Positions 12,848 to 25,185 of a stretch of DNA of 64,000 nucleotides are shown here, piece by piece. The first letter of the stretch is position 1; each line of letters opens with the position of its first letter. The translations under genes were made by a program, and so were the position numbers. The notes beneath the pieces were generated by a model that was given only the letters and a program-made list of their open reading frames with translations, searched no databases and was not told the origin of the DNA. The stretch is from Circinella minor (lineage: Eukaryota; Mucoromycota; Mucoromycetes; Mucorales; Lichtheimiaceae), in NCBI GenBank assembly GCA_016758965.1, contig JAEPRB010000020.1, positions 186,168 to 250,167 of the forward strand, given 5' to 3'.

Positions 12848-13725
12848 TTATTCAAATACAGGTAAACTACGTATAAATCGATCCACAGCTATACGGAAAA
12901 GCTCATTACTGATATTACCAGGTGGTGGAGGTGGTCCTGATTTCGTAGTGGATACTGCTGCTCCATTTGTACTTCCATCTTGTTGCTGTTGTTGTTCAGT
13001 AGGTATGAAACCTTGACTAATCTCCCATCGTGTATCTTCAAATTTCATTAATCCATTCTTGACAACAAATTCGACATAAAGTTGCACATGAATTTGCTTA
13101 AGTACGGCTCTTAAAGATTCTGTATTAGCATCCGAATTCATCACAAATTTAAGTCCAGTAGGTGTCTCATAATAATGCAGTCGATAAGTCGATGTTTTAT
13201 AAGAAATAAATTCGTCTTGACTTTTGTATATTTATAAAAAAAAAAAAAAAAGAAGAAATTAGTTAGAAATACATATTTCTTTAATGTATTCTAGTGATAA
13301 TAGTAGCAAAAAAAGACATACTTTGAACTTAGTTTTCGAACAAAGTTTCGTAAAGAATAAATAACACCATAAACTAATTTAGCTTCTTCTTCAATGGAGA
13401 TGACACTACCAGCTGCCATTCCACTCATAGTAGGTTGTGTTTGACCATCACTACGCATGACTGAAGAGGTCCCAGGTGGTGTATTGGTAGTACTACTATT
13501 TGGATCAGGAGACGATGAACCAGGACTCGAAGCTGAGAAACGTGAAGATGTTGTAAGGCCGAGTCGACTACTACTACTAATACCTGTAGGTACGGTAGTA
13601 TTACTACCGGGATGACTAGTATTGCTACTATTATTGGTTGTTCCGGGGTTTGTCTTATGATCCCATTTTTGAAAGTAAATGCATTGACAATGTCGGTCAA
13701 AAATATAAAGATTGTATATCGTCAT
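12848..13725 (-). CDS. BET5: TRAPP complex subunit TRAPPC1/Bet5 with Ser/Thr-rich insert
   Basis: Bet5 is a small longin-fold subunit of the TRAPP complexes, exchange factors for Ypt/Rab GTPases in ER-Golgi traffic. Two exons on the minus strand, 13725-13322 and 13220-12848, with a 101-bp phase-2 intron, give 258 residues. The conserved parts are the start MTIYNLYIFDRHCQCIY, the segment EEEAKLVYGVIYSLRNFVRK, then YRLHYYETPTGLKFVMNSD and the end FIRSLPVF. Human TRAPPC1 is 145 residues. The extra length is an insert of about 85 Ser/Thr/Pro/Asn-rich residues after FQKWDHK and a Gln/Pro-rich insert before the last helix (SNELFRIAVDRF). Both inserts fall in loops of the family alignment, so the fold should be kept. 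Confidence 0.92.
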
Positions 13726-13825
13726 TGAGGAAGGGAGAGTAATATAATAAAAAAAAAACAGGAACAAGTTAACAAAAAAGAAAAGAGACAAAAAGCGCGT
13801 TTTTGCCTAAAATTAGAATCTAAAG

Positions 13826-14585
13826 GCTTACCTATCTCTAATTTTTTTTTCTTGCTGTCCTTGAAATATGTGAGAAGCTTCACTGTTTGAGATTTCGTCT
13901 ACTATTTCAATCAAAAGTAATATCATAAACATAGTAGCAATAAAAAGCATAAATAATGAATTAATTGGTATAAAAGCTACATTTCTCTCAAATTAAACGA
14001 TTGAATAATTTTTTGAATACGTACATTAATTAATAGAAATAAAGGAATGATTTGGACAAAATCAAACTGGAAGATAAATTCTTTTCTTATTAAAGTTGTT
14101 AATGAATTCTTTACTCCACTGTAGCAACCGAGGTTTTTTTTATCTACTGTACATATATAAAAAATAATGCAAGTAGTGATCAAACACTCACAATAAATGA
14201 TAAAAAGTAATAAGGGAAAACACACCATTACTCTGAGTGTATTTATCACTAATATTAGTATAATAATTTAGAGTTAAAAAAAAGAGTGTGTTTAGCAAAA
14301 GCAAAATGTTTTTAAGTTTAGTATTATGTTGTTCTTCAGAAGCATGCTCTGTAATGGTACTAATAGAAGGGTAATCGTTGTTATTTATTGTAATACACTC
14401 TTGTCATTGAGCATATTGTCATGGTAAAGAAAAAAATCTGGATATTAATAGGTGAACAATTACACACTTAAATAATATTAGCGACAGTAATAACTTTCAG
14501 TGTTTTATCATGTATTGTGTCTAACTGTGAAATGAAGGGCCAAAATTATTTGCCTTCTACAATCTTCTAGTGTAAATTTACTCAT
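13826..14585 (-). pseudogene. Possible decayed or unresolved multi-pass membrane protein
   Basis: On the minus strand, pieces of hydrophobic coding sequence can be joined. The segment KNILLLLNTLFFLTLNYY (about 14260-14320) can splice through a roughly 72-bp intron starting GTGAGT to a part containing LIRKEFIFQFDFVQIIP, then on to NSLFMLFIATMFMILLLIEI and a polar tail ending before a GTAAGC at 13826-13831. A candidate start codon is at 14583-14585. About four membrane segments are suggested. I could not connect all pieces in one frame, so this may be a pseudogene, or a real gene whose introns I misread. No family is recognised. Confidence 0.25.
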
Positions 14586-17189
14586 ATCGACTTCTTATGA
14601 AAAGCTCAGCTATTTCATACTAATATTGGTTTTGACAAGATATATAGGATATCTAATGATCTAGTCGTTTTATCTATTAAAAAAAACTATGCAGGATAGT
14701 GTATCATGTATACTAAAAAGGATCAAGTCTTTAAACCTCTTTTTGTATTTTATTTTTTAACAGTACACTCAGAAGATATTGCTATTTTCCGTCTTACGTG
14801 AATTTGTTTTTTGATGTAGCATGTACTGTTTTCGGGAAAAAATCATTATTAGATATAGTAGCTCTTCAAGTAAAATGTTTTGAAGTGGTACTATCTTTGC
14901 AGAAATGATGCTTGTTTAATTATTTTCGTTTATCTTATCTCTTTTTTCTTTAGTGTATGCATCTAAATAATGCGGGATATTTTATGACTACTATATTTAA
15001 AATTACTGTAATCTCTTTGCTCCTTGTAGTAGTAGTCAATCTCCCTAAACCGTTGAACCCAAAACAGAATCAAACTTGGCTTTAAGGTAAGTTTTTAACA
15101 TACATTAAAAATAAAGCACTTTTGTTGAGTCGTGTCATGATAGTCAGGAAGAAAAATGGGCTTCCGTGGCTAATAATGTTAGATCGTTTTCTTTTTTGCT
15201 AGGTGAATTGTTGTCATATTTGGTTATACAAAAAAAAATATTTGGCTTATGAAGTTTCAGATATACTGTGGTTGGCATTTTGACGTTATTACTTGTCAAA
15301 AAAAAATACATTTACTGCTTTTTACATTATTCGCAAACTTTTATTATATATATCGATATAAACTAAATAGGTTTTTTTTATTCACTGACGGATAATGATA
15401 ATTTAGATCAAAGAAGCCAGGTATTTATAATATGTTTATACTATTTTTTTACACAGTGTCATGAAAAGCTTGATAGCAATATGAACATAGATGTCTCTCT
15501 ACCTACGGTATCTACATGATGTTGTTCCTACATAATATATGAATACGCAAACTAATACATTTTCAACTCTTTCAATATTTGTTCTATATACAGGTTTTAG
15601 GTATTATTAACATAGAATGTGAAACCCAGAAGGATATATAACCACCTACAACACATTAGTTGTGCAGTCTTACTACGTTTCAAAACTAATTAAATGGCTG
15701 AAGCACATGTGTCTATCTCTCATATCCTGGTATGGAATGTTTCATTCTTTTCGTCATATATCTTGTCAAAAAAAAATAGATATTGATTCTCACATCAAAT
15801 CTTTTGACGAGCAGAAATTGTCTATTTGGTATATTAATACTATGACTTGTTCTATGTTCTTGTTCGAAGAATGCGGATGATATTGTGAACAGTACTTTTA
15901 CTCTATATTTTTCTATGCATTGATTCTGTTTTTTATTGGTGTCAATAATAAATGTGATTTTAAACTTTGTAGATCAACCTCCCACTTTGAGTGGGTTCAC
16001 TCATATTTTTGTCACATTGATAATAACCCCCGTAATATTATTTAACACTTTTTAAGGGCCTTGGAAATTGAAACGGGGACAGATAAAACATCAGAATGTC
16101 ATGATAAAGTTATTTTTTTTTCGTATTTTTTATTACAATATCTGTTACTATTTGATATTATTTTATACATAATTTATATTGTAAACTATTTTATCTAGAT
16201 ATTAAGTATATGGGTATTATTAAAAAATGTCTCACCAAAAATGACATATGAATTTCGTAAAGTCGGCATCTGAGATTTACAGCACCATCATCTTAATTTT
16301 CATTCTCTGGCTCCCTTACCAACAAGATAACAAAAAATACAGCCATCCAATGAAAAAAAAATCATTTTAACGCCAAAAAAGAAAAAATAAAACATCCCGT
16401 TCATCGTCACGTAGGAAATTTTTTTTTTGTATTATAGAACTAATGATTATGTACGCACGCACCCTGTTATTTTATTAAGGACACTTTTAAAAAAAAAGTC
16501 TATTGAATAATATAACGAAAAAGAAAATACATCACCTGATGACATAAATTTATATTACTGATCTTAATTTATACTTGTGTTTGGTTATTTAATGTAATAT
16601 TGTATATATTTTTTATTAGCACACTTGAAAAATCATATGAGAAACTTGGTAACAATAACAGATCACAATATGTATGTTAATGAAGGAAGCAACATGATAA
16701 ATAGATCCGATAAGCGATATTCACGATATAAAAAGAAAAAATATACAAGCAAATAAAAAAGTTGTTTGTGCGGGGAATAAGATAGAATCAATTTCCTTAA
16801 ACTGTTGTATATTATGCAGCATTGTTATTTGAAATTGTTTGTCTTGCTGAATAATCAATTGTAGATTATTAATAGTAAAAAAAAAAAAATTGAGATCCGA
16901 GCATACGGTCCCGTGTAATCATTAACTTTTATGGAAGGCCGCGCACACTGCGTTATGCCTAGCTGTAAAAGAAATTATTTTATTTTTTGTGTAATCTGCT
17001 GTTAATCTAAGGAAAGATGACAAATCAATCGACGCATAAAAGATTGAAACTATTGCATAAAATTTAAAGATGGGGAATATTTTTCATATGTACACAAATA
17101 AAAAGCATAAAGAAAAGATGAGAGGGGGGAAATGTAAATTGTCTATAATGACGATGATATATAGAGTGTCATATTATGTAATGATCTTA
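14586..17189. other. Gene-poor A/T-rich stretch
   Basis: No coding exon, tRNA or repeat array is supported in these 2.6 kb. A short open segment at 15662-15880 (plus) has no recognisable similarity. The pieces look like non-coding DNA or very decayed sequence. Confidence 0.4.
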
Positions 17190-18079
17190 TCATGATGATA
17201 ATGATTTTGTTGTTGTGGTTTCTGTTTCTGTTTCATTTTTCTTATTCTTTTCAATCAAAAGAGTTCGTAACCATTTAATTTCTTGTTCTAATGATTCAAC
17301 GCGTTCCTCCAGCTTTTCTGATTTCTCTGCCATCTCCTTGACAGATTGCTCCATAGCTTGTTCGCGAACCTTCTTTTTAGCACGAAATCGTGCACTTGCC
17401 GCAGTATTTCGTCGTCGTTTGTCTTCCTCGATCGCTTCTCGCTCTTGAGGACTAAGCTCTTCTTCTATACGTGGTCGTTTATTGTTGCTATTACGTTTTT
17501 CATTTATTGCTTTAGGTGTGGATGATGGTGTGAGTGACGCGTCGATCTTTGCTTGTGAAGGGTCTACCTTTGGTAGTAATAATGGTGCAGATCGATGACT
17601 TACAGAAGGAGCAGTTGTAGTAGTAGAAAGAGATGATTGGTGTTGTTGCTGTACTAGATTATCCAAGCCTAACAGCTTGAGTAATTCAGTATTTGGATCG
17701 ACAGCATCAGAAGTAGAAAATTGGGGTATATTTAATGATAAGAATGGACTGGTAGTGTCTGTTGTGGCTGTTGTTGTTAAGTCGGTGGGTTTATCCTCGA
17801 TTGCACTTCCAGGAGCAACATCAAAAGTAAATTGAGCATTGGTCTAAATGAACAAAATGGAGGAAAATAATTGTTAACATATATATAATTATTTACCATA
17901 GCAAGCACACACAGTATATAAAAAAAAAACCAGAACAAATAAATAAATAAATAATAGCGACAATATCGTACCCATAATTCTAATTCTTCTGTGTGTTCTT
18001 CTGGTGAAGAATTGGCTGATGTACTATTAGTATCAAAGACAAGAGATTCGATAAATGGATCATAAGTGTTGGAAGACAT
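17190..18079 (-). CDS. bZIP transcription factor, MetR/Cys-3-like
   Basis: Two exons on the minus strand, 18079-17972 and 17843-17190, joined in phase 0, encode 253 residues. The N-terminal half is Ser/Thr/Pro-rich and probably an activation region. At about residues 175-240 comes a bZIP: the basic region RRRNTAASARFRAKKK is followed by a zipper ending KWLRTLLIEKNKK. The NTAASARFRxKKK signature and the KWL segment are typical of fungal sulfur regulators (Neurospora Cys-3, Aspergillus MetR), rather than Gcn4 or AP-1. A role in sulfur amino-acid control is therefore plausible but inferred from the DNA-binding domain only; many paralogues share it in these fungi. The start is the ATG at 18077-18079, preceded by a TATA-like TATATAAAA. 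Confidence 0.87.
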
Positions 18080-20173
18080 AATTGTATATAAAAGTTGTGT
18101 TTAATTTTAGAAGGAGGAACAAAAAAAAAAGATGGAGTGGATTGTCCGATCTTTTTATATTCATTTAAAAACCCTTCACAAAAAAAAATATCCCACATCT
18201 GCTGAATAATCAAAAGCGTTGCATGCTCTTAAAACCACATGTCCCAAATTAGGAATTTAACTCGCTCGCTCCCCCGGTTTGGCTGAAACACAATTTTCTC
18301 TCTTAAGAATGTGTATACCTTATACGGATTTAAAAATTCTAATTGGCGGATGTAAAAAGTTAAGATAGCGGCCAATCAGCCTACAAATCATAACTTCTTC
18401 ACCTCACTCTTATTGAGCTTGACCCTGAAGATGGGGACTTCAGAAAAGGGGATGTTGACTAGATATTGCCAAAAAAAAAATCAAAAAGATGAAGGCTGGA
18501 AGCAATAATTACCAAAACTAACACAGATAAACATACAATACCGTTTTTGTACAATTCAAATATATATATATATATATCTTTTCAGTTGCAAAGTATCGAA
18601 GATTAGTTGAAATTTCTGAACGAATTGCTCAGAAACTGAGCCTGCATGGGACATTTGCAAGAAGAGGTGTTATTAAGTCATAGTATAATTAAAATTAACA
18701 TCAGGCGCACAAATTTTGTTCTTTTTTTGGAATAGTGCTTCAATCACTTTTATCTGCATTCTCTTCTTAAAGCTTCCATTATTCAACAAACAATTCTTTC
18801 TCATTACCTTCTACAACTTTCGTCTGTTATACTACTGTTCATCTTGCTCTTCATTTAAAGTCATTTTTTTTTATTTTGGGACAAACTCGCCAGAGCAACT
18901 CTCATTTATTGCAGAACATCCTGATGAAACACCAGATATTTATTATAGCGAAAACATACTCTTAAGAACATAAAGAATATAAAATATTGTCTGAAACTAT
19001 TTCAGCTATTGTACCAATACCGAAGAATCGATATAGAAAGAGTTAGATAAAGTCAATTTGATTTGGAAAAAGTAGATTTCTCTATCAAATACGTAGAAGC
19101 TCATTTACAAAAAGAAAAACATTAGCAGTGTTATAGATGACTTGAATGAAAATAGCTTGTAGAAGTGCGAAAAGATTCTTTTTTTTTTACGAGATCAAAC
19201 AAAGCATTATTCTATACTATTCAGATTTGTCTTTGTTAACGAAATAAAAGTCATTTCTTCTGTTGCTACTTTATATTTGATGGAGCAAAGTCATGTGCTA
19301 AGAAAGAAACAACTCGTTTGCAATTGAACTTCGGAATTTTTTTTAATCGTTTATCAAGTCACTCTTATGAAATTATATGAAATTATGCAGCATTGCCATG
19401 AAACTAGATTTTCTAGAAACCATACATTCTTCTCCCAGAGTGCGAGAAAAAAAACTGTCCCCCACTTCAAAGTCGCTTGATTTGACATTCGAGTAAAAAG
19501 ATCGCCCAGGCTAAAGATTATGCTTACAAGCAAGATAGAAAGGTATTACTTTTCTTGATTAGAAAGCTCATAATAAGTAAACTAGAGAACCTAAATGTAA
19601 CTATCGCTACTAAATTGGTAAAACTGGCGGGGATGTTCAAAAAGGTTAACCTATACACAGTGAAATAAAGCAAGGTACGTATGTGAGATAAATATGATTA
19701 TTACGTAGTAACATTAGAATGAGTTTATTCCTAAATAAGGTAACTACTTTTTTATATCTTTTCTAAACCATATGGCTACCGATCATGGCTAAACTACTAT
19801 ATTTTATAAGAATGGGTGAGGAGACTATTATATTTGATTATTATATAGACATTAATTCACTACTAGGTCATTCTCTGAAGCCGTTTATAACAGTTGTTAT
19901 TGATCTTCTTCTTTCTTATATGTTCCCTTTTTATCCTGCTTAATAATAATAACGATTGAAAATAAATAATAGTGTTTAATTGGTTTTATCATTTATTCTT
20001 GGCGGAGTGATTATTCATGAATGAATGGAATACATGTTTTATTATGGTGGTTCATTAATATATGAAAAAGCGACATCGGGGCTTGGAAAGAAAAGCAATA
20101 GCTACATTATTATATAGCTAAAGCAATATGAAATTCAAAAGAATATACATATAAAGGTTTATTATTTTAGTAT
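18080..20173. other. bZIP promoter and gene-poor spacer
   Basis: Upstream of the bZIP gene there is a CCAAT motif in GCGGCCAATCAGCC (near 18368-18381) and an ATTGG in the opposite sense near 18340, about 260-300 bp before the ATG. From 18.5 to 20.1 kb I see only A/T-rich sequence; the open segment at 18716-18973 has no recognisable protein character. Confidence 0.45.
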
Positions 20174-20903
20174 CTAACACGAGCTAGATCTTCCTTCCTC
20201 TCTTTCACCAGTATCTTCTTCTACACCCTCTTCTTCTTTTTGGTCGTGCTCATCTTCTTTGCCATCCTTGTCTTCTTTTCTGATGAAGAGACTGACGATG
20301 AGTACTCCGGTGCGATCGGAAAGCGAGTAGTAGTCAAGATACTCGCCATCTTCGCACACTTCGTCATTATCAGTCTCTTTTCCGGAAGGCCAAACCATGG
20401 CACGAACGGCCGATTTTTCTTTCTCTTGATTTTCTTCGAGGATGTTTGTCATCTCCCCGGCTGATTTTATCAAACTATTTTCTTTTACAGCCTTTTTAAG
20501 CAAAAGACACAAATTCTATGAAAATAATTAAAGTAAATAAACATTCTGTTATAATCTAGAAGCCAAATATTTTACCTTGGTCTTTTCCAGGCAGTTTATC
20601 AACTATTGAGCCCCATTTTCTTTGATTGATGTGTGTGTTGTAGGGAAGGCGAGGATAGCAATATGTTCCAAAATATAAAAACCTTCAACTTGTTTTAGTA
20701 CTGACAAGTGGCGATCAAAACCCATGATCTGGATTATCGGTACTACGGCTGCTGAGGGGGGAAGGCCGGAGAGAAGGAGAGAGAGCGTGGTACGTTTTGA
20801 CAACATTTAACGAATAAGAAACCAAACGTTGGAGAAACAAATCATTTATGGTATTTTGAATTTCGATAAGCACCGGTGGGAATGATGAAGGTAGATTGGA
20901 CAT
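20174..20903 (-). CDS. Hypothetical protein with acidic tail; exon structure unresolved
   Basis: Unrecognised. Minus-strand coding sequence is supported at both ends. The first exon begins at the ATG 20901-20903 (MSNLPSSFPPVLIEIQ) and probably ends at 20794 with GTACCA. The last exon starts at 20491 after a pyrimidine-poor acceptor; it contains MVWPSGKETDNDEVCE and LSDRTGVLIVSLFIRKE, then a Glu/Lys/Asp-rich tail to the stop at 20174. The middle is ambiguous. One reading starts at 20682 after a TACTAAAA branch-like site and gives RLPYNTHINQRKWGSIVDK; another gives LINCLEKTK directly before AVKENS. These two do not share a frame. Either a short intron was missed or the gene carries a frameshift. 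No function is proposed. Confidence 0.45.
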
Positions 20904-23455
20904 ATACGGAACATCACATCTCGAATTATGACAATCACCATCAGCCAGTGTTTATGTGGTATTTGGAAATTATGACTTGTTTAAGTTTATCATTATAAAG
21001 CTTGCTTTTAATTGCTTTTTTTGCAAACTCGCCCACACTGATATCTGATCGTTTCGTATTTGCGCAATATAAAATACGAAGATCTATTTTCATGTCAATT
21101 TCATGTTCTTTTTTTTTTTTTTGCTTTCGTGGGCATGGTATCTCCCTTAAACAAAGTAAGTTCAATGATTCAGTGACTCTGCATTATCTCATCATCTTCA
21201 ATTTTGACTTACCAATGTAGACACAGCCCACTATTGCTGAAAGCTTCTTCGAATATGAAGGAAGCTTTTCCGAACAATAAAGTATTGTTCGGAATACAAC
21301 ATCACATTTTTTGTCATGAAGAGGTATTCCTTATACAGATTCATTTCGAGACTACAGATAGTGTGTTAGAAAAAAGAAGATTAAACCATCCTGCTGCAAA
21401 TGCTTACATATAATTACAGATATTTATATATCTTCTTTCTTGGTTTTATTTTTGACTCAAGAGAGTCCAAGAGCATGCCCAACGGTATCGCCAGATCTGA
21501 ACCCAGGATCGGTTTCGAGATTTAGCAATTGTGCTAATATCCCAATGGATAACCCAGCTTTAGCCAAGCAGCCAAAGCCTTACAAGACTTAGCGAGTGTT
21601 GACTCTAAATTTAAGATTTTTAAACACTTTTTCATAAATTGGTTAATCAAAAAAAAGGAGAAATATAGTAAAATAGTACTTAAAATTGCGATTTAATAGA
21701 CACTTTACCTTTCTCTTGTTGGTTTTTCTCTTTTTTCTGTTTTTTGATGTCTACAAAAGAAAATTCTGGTTAATACTAATAGATAAAGCTAAATGATATT
21801 CTATACTCACTTCGTCAATGTTATTCAACGCGTCATTGTTGATTTTTAAAAAGGGATTTTTTTTCTTGGCAATGAAATTTTTCACCCCTTTTCGCATATT
21901 TACTTAAAAAAAACGGCAGGGTAAGATGGATGAGACAAAAAGAGTTGTTAATTGTTCCCAGTTTGAAATGGTCCCTGTGCTTCTGCCGTTACTTGCTGTC
22001 TCCTGCAAGGCCGGTTCCTCTAGTAGTTCGCAAAACAAACTCTTATATTGCCCCTATTTTAACTTGACTGCTCCACCACCCTCCAGGTGTAAGGTCAGTA
22101 GGAAGAAAGTTGAGTATATTGATCAAAAAGAACTTATAAATAAAATGTTTATTTTTTTTTCATGGAATTATCTTTTATTGACACACGAGTTAATAAAGAA
22201 GAAAAAAATGAACAATAGAAAATAAAGGAAAAAGAAATTATGCAAGTTCTCTCTTACCTCTGACTTTAAAATAAGGGGCAATATAATAACATTTGAATGA
22301 TTTATATGTTTCTACTCGTTTATCCAATCATTGTAAATGAAACATTATGTGAATTTATATAAATGATAAAGTAGTCGCATATTCACCGTAGGGACAATTC
22401 AATACTTAGCGAAAGTTTGATACATGAACATCTTATTAGAAAAATAAATATATATACGTACAATATTCTTAAAATGTTTTACAAACACACCACATGAGAA
22501 GCTTTATGCGCTAAATATGGGAGAGCTTATTTTATCATTTTTTGGTTTTTGTTGCCGGAATGTTTCATTGTCCGGATAAATCAGGTACAAGCATCAGATA
22601 ATATTATTTCTTATTGTGTACGTATGTACATTACCGCGCAGTTATTGCAGATAAAAAAAAGTTATTACAATGAAAACTTCATCTTTGTTTACTACAGCAG
22701 AACAGTTCTTTGGGCTGTTGTAAAATAAATGTGCTGTGGTTGTCAGATAGTATATATACAATCAAAATTCTTCAAAAATAAAATCAGCGTAAATAAAAAA
22801 ATAAGTTATACCTTATGACAGCATACTTTATTGTATGATTTATATGTTTCGCTCTCCTTTGTTAAGTTTTATATTTTTACATATGTTTCGAAAAAGAAAC
22901 TGTAATCCAATGTATATAAAGTATATACTGTGTAAAGTCTATTAGAAAAAATGTTGCTGCAAAGACCTTTGGCTACATTTTTCGTGAGTGACATCGCTCT
23001 TTAGAGGTACTATGACGACAAAAGCAATAGCTGAGTACGTACACGTTCAAGTAAATATCAGATCAATGACTCAATATGATAGGTTGTACCATCGAAAACC
23101 ATTTGTTTTATGCATACAGTATATCAGAGTCAACTATCAACCAATGAGTTTGTATTAGCAACAAAAGGTTTTTTTATGCGTTGATTGTTTGCTACAACAT
23201 GTAGCTTTATTCAAAACTATTCCAGGTTTTAAACTTATTGTTGAGTTATATGTGTTCAATAATAAACAATGAGGGTAATAGAAACAATACAAACACCTCT
23301 TATATTAAAGAGTCTATTAGCAACAATGTATTAATCGTTATTTTTTTTATTCATGTATCTTTTCTTTATACATAGCCAAATTATGACTTGAAGAATCCGC
23401 TGTCGTCAATGGAATAGAAGTGAAAAAAAAATGATGTCAAGTCCTTGTTAAAAAA
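20904..23455. other. Gene-poor stretch
   Basis: Mostly A/T-rich with no supported gene. Near 21480-21580 there is a G/C-richer patch (GGATCGGTTTCGAGATTTAGC) that faintly resembles a tRNA or SINE segment but lacks a full cloverleaf. An open segment at 21926-22225 has no recognisable family. Confidence 0.4.
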
Positions 23456-23467
23456 TATATATAAAAG
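23456..23467 (+). promoter_or_regulatory. TATA box of the zinc-knuckle microprotein gene
   Basis: TATATATAAAAG lies 122 bp before the ATG at 23589. Counting a start site about 30 bp downstream, the leader would be roughly 90 nt and A/C-rich, and I see no ATG in it, so 23589 is the first start codon. Confidence 0.6.
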
Positions 23468-23588
23468 AACCCTTTTTTTCAAAACAAGCAGAACATTAAC
23501 AAACTAAACAAATTAACAAGACACAAAAAACTTTTTTTCTGATACACTAAACTTCTTTACCAACAAGAACAACTTATTACTATTCAAG

Positions 23589-23781
23589 ATGCCTTGCATG
23601 TTTTGCGGAAAGAAAGATCATACTTACACGTATGTTTTTTTTATTATTATCCAGCAGAAATAAAAAAAATTACTTTGCTATATAGAAATTTGCTCTAATT
23701 TAATACTAATATTTGATTTTTTGTGTTTTTTTTAGTGGTTGCCCTTATGTTTACCGTCCACCTGGAGGCCGCAGAAAATAA
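23589..23781 (+). CDS. 28-residue CCHC zinc-knuckle microprotein
   Basis: Two exons, 23589-23629 and 23736-23781, separated by a GTATGT...TTTAG intron of 106 bp (phase 2), encode only 28 residues. The sequence begins MPCMFCGKKDHTYTGC, a perfect C-x2-C-x4-H-x4-C zinc knuckle, and continues with PYVYRPPGGRRK. The last cysteine is supplied by exon 2, so splicing is needed to complete the motif: without it the frame runs into the intron. A TATA box, an ATG-free leader and AATAAA-type signals after the stop (23776 and about 23893) make a full transcription unit. Zinc knuckles usually bind single-stranded RNA or DNA; the basic GGRRK tail fits, but function is inference. I know of no named family of this size. 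Chance is unlikely given spacing, intron and promoter together. Confidence 0.72.
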
Positions 23782-23975
23782 AGCTTTTTTTTTATTCAAC
23801 AAAAAAGATTCATATATATATTATACACACACTAGTTATATGAATTTTGTTACAATAACTCCTATTTTTCTTCTCCTTGAAAAAATTTAAACAATAAAGA
23901 TTTTTTTGTTATTTTTACTACTGAATTTTTCTTTTGTCATCATTTATTTGTTTGTGTGAATACAATCTTTTTAAG

Positions 23976-24997
23976 TTATTGGTCCTTCTTTTCTTCTTCA
24001 GATGATTCAAGTTTCTTTTGTTGCCATCGAGTAGAATAAGTTCGATAAATTAAACCACTTGATAATACTGCAGCACTCCAAGCTTGAGCTTCAATAGGGT
24101 CAAGCACAGGTAAATCAAACCATTCACATAATGCTGGGTTAGTCGAAGCAGTATAAAATATAGCTGTAAGTAACGAGACCTTCATATCTACAGATGCGGT
24201 ACGTAAAAGGCGTGGTGTTGAGAATGACCATTGAGGACTTGAGAGACGAAAAGCATCTGAATATATCATATAAAAAGTAATAGATTAAAACCCGTATTAA
24301 AGATTTGCTAACGATTTTTTTTATCATTATATTATATTTAAAACAAACCTGTCCATAATCCTCCACCGCAACCAGATAGTGCACCACAAATAATCTTGGC
24401 TACCCATTTATCGTCACCAAGATCTTTATTATTTGATACAGCCATAATGCCACCATTGACAACTGAGGAAGTGCGTAAAATACCATCAGCAGCAGTAAAT
24501 ATTTGTTCCATGAAGGGAATTGCAAACAAGTATTGAAGAAATTGATAAAAGTATGGGTTTGAAAACACGAGCCAATAAGTCGCCTATATATGTGTTTATC
24601 CACGCGTACAAAAAATAAAATAAACAGATAAATTTCACTTTCTCATATGGGTTCTTTGTATATCAATGTTATTCTATTCATTTTTCTATATTATAATAAT
24701 AAATCATACCCCATAGATACCCCAAAAACGGTTACTCTTCAAAATACCCAGCGGGTTACCAAGCAACAAAGCAGAAGTGCTGCCACCACCTGCCGCCATG
24801 ACCATAGTTGCGAGTAAACCTTGACCCCACCCAATCTCAGCATGACTTTGCTTAAGTGCTGTACGATAAGTATAGTTGATCAAGATTGCATGTAGCAACT
24901 CCAAAATCGGAATGCGTAGACCCAATGCAGGTACATCAATTGCAGCATCACTTAACCCAAACACGATATCTACCAACTGACTTGTTGCTGTTTCCAT
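23976..24997 (-). CDS. TRIC-type (TMEM38-like) intracellular cation channel
   Basis: Minus-strand exons 24997-24710, 24583-24349 and 24256-23976 give 267 residues. Several hydrophobic spans are visible, including LLATMVMAAGGGSTSALLLG and IICGALSGCGGGLW. The two glycine-rich stretches, each followed by a polar turn (GNPLGIL and WTDAFRL), match the paired repeats of TRIC channels, which conduct K+ across ER or SR membranes to balance Ca2+ release. N-terminal residues VPALGLRIPILELLHAIL form the first span. The C-terminal tail is charged (KKLESSEEEKKDQ) and lies on one side of the membrane. There is no cleavable signal peptide. The assignment rests on pattern recall; another polytopic family is possible. 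Confidence 0.65.
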
Positions 24998-25185
24998 GAT
25001 AGCATATATATATATATATAGGAAAAAAAATAAAGAGTGAAGAAAAAGAAATGAAAGGAAAAAAATAACACAAAGGCAGAATAAAATTAAACGCGCGCGT
25101 GATGACACGGTGTGGCAACTAGTTCCACATAAATAAAATTCAATCAGCAGGTCTTCACGCCTCCTTTTTTTATTTACAAAATTAT

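Noticed and set aside
18716..18973. 85-codon plus-strand frame
   Set aside because: Hydrophobic Phe/Ser composition typical of translated T-rich DNA; no start-site or splice support.
21480..21590. tRNA-like patch
   Set aside because: GGTTTCGAGATTT and a CTGGGTT-type sequence on the other strand recall a T arm, but I could not build the acceptor stem, anticodon arm or matching A box on either strand.
21926..22225. 99-codon frame with Ser- and Cys-containing N-terminus
   Set aside because: It looked secreted-like at first (LLPLLAVSC) but the basic N-terminus, absent leader signals and Lys/Asn tail do not support a real gene.
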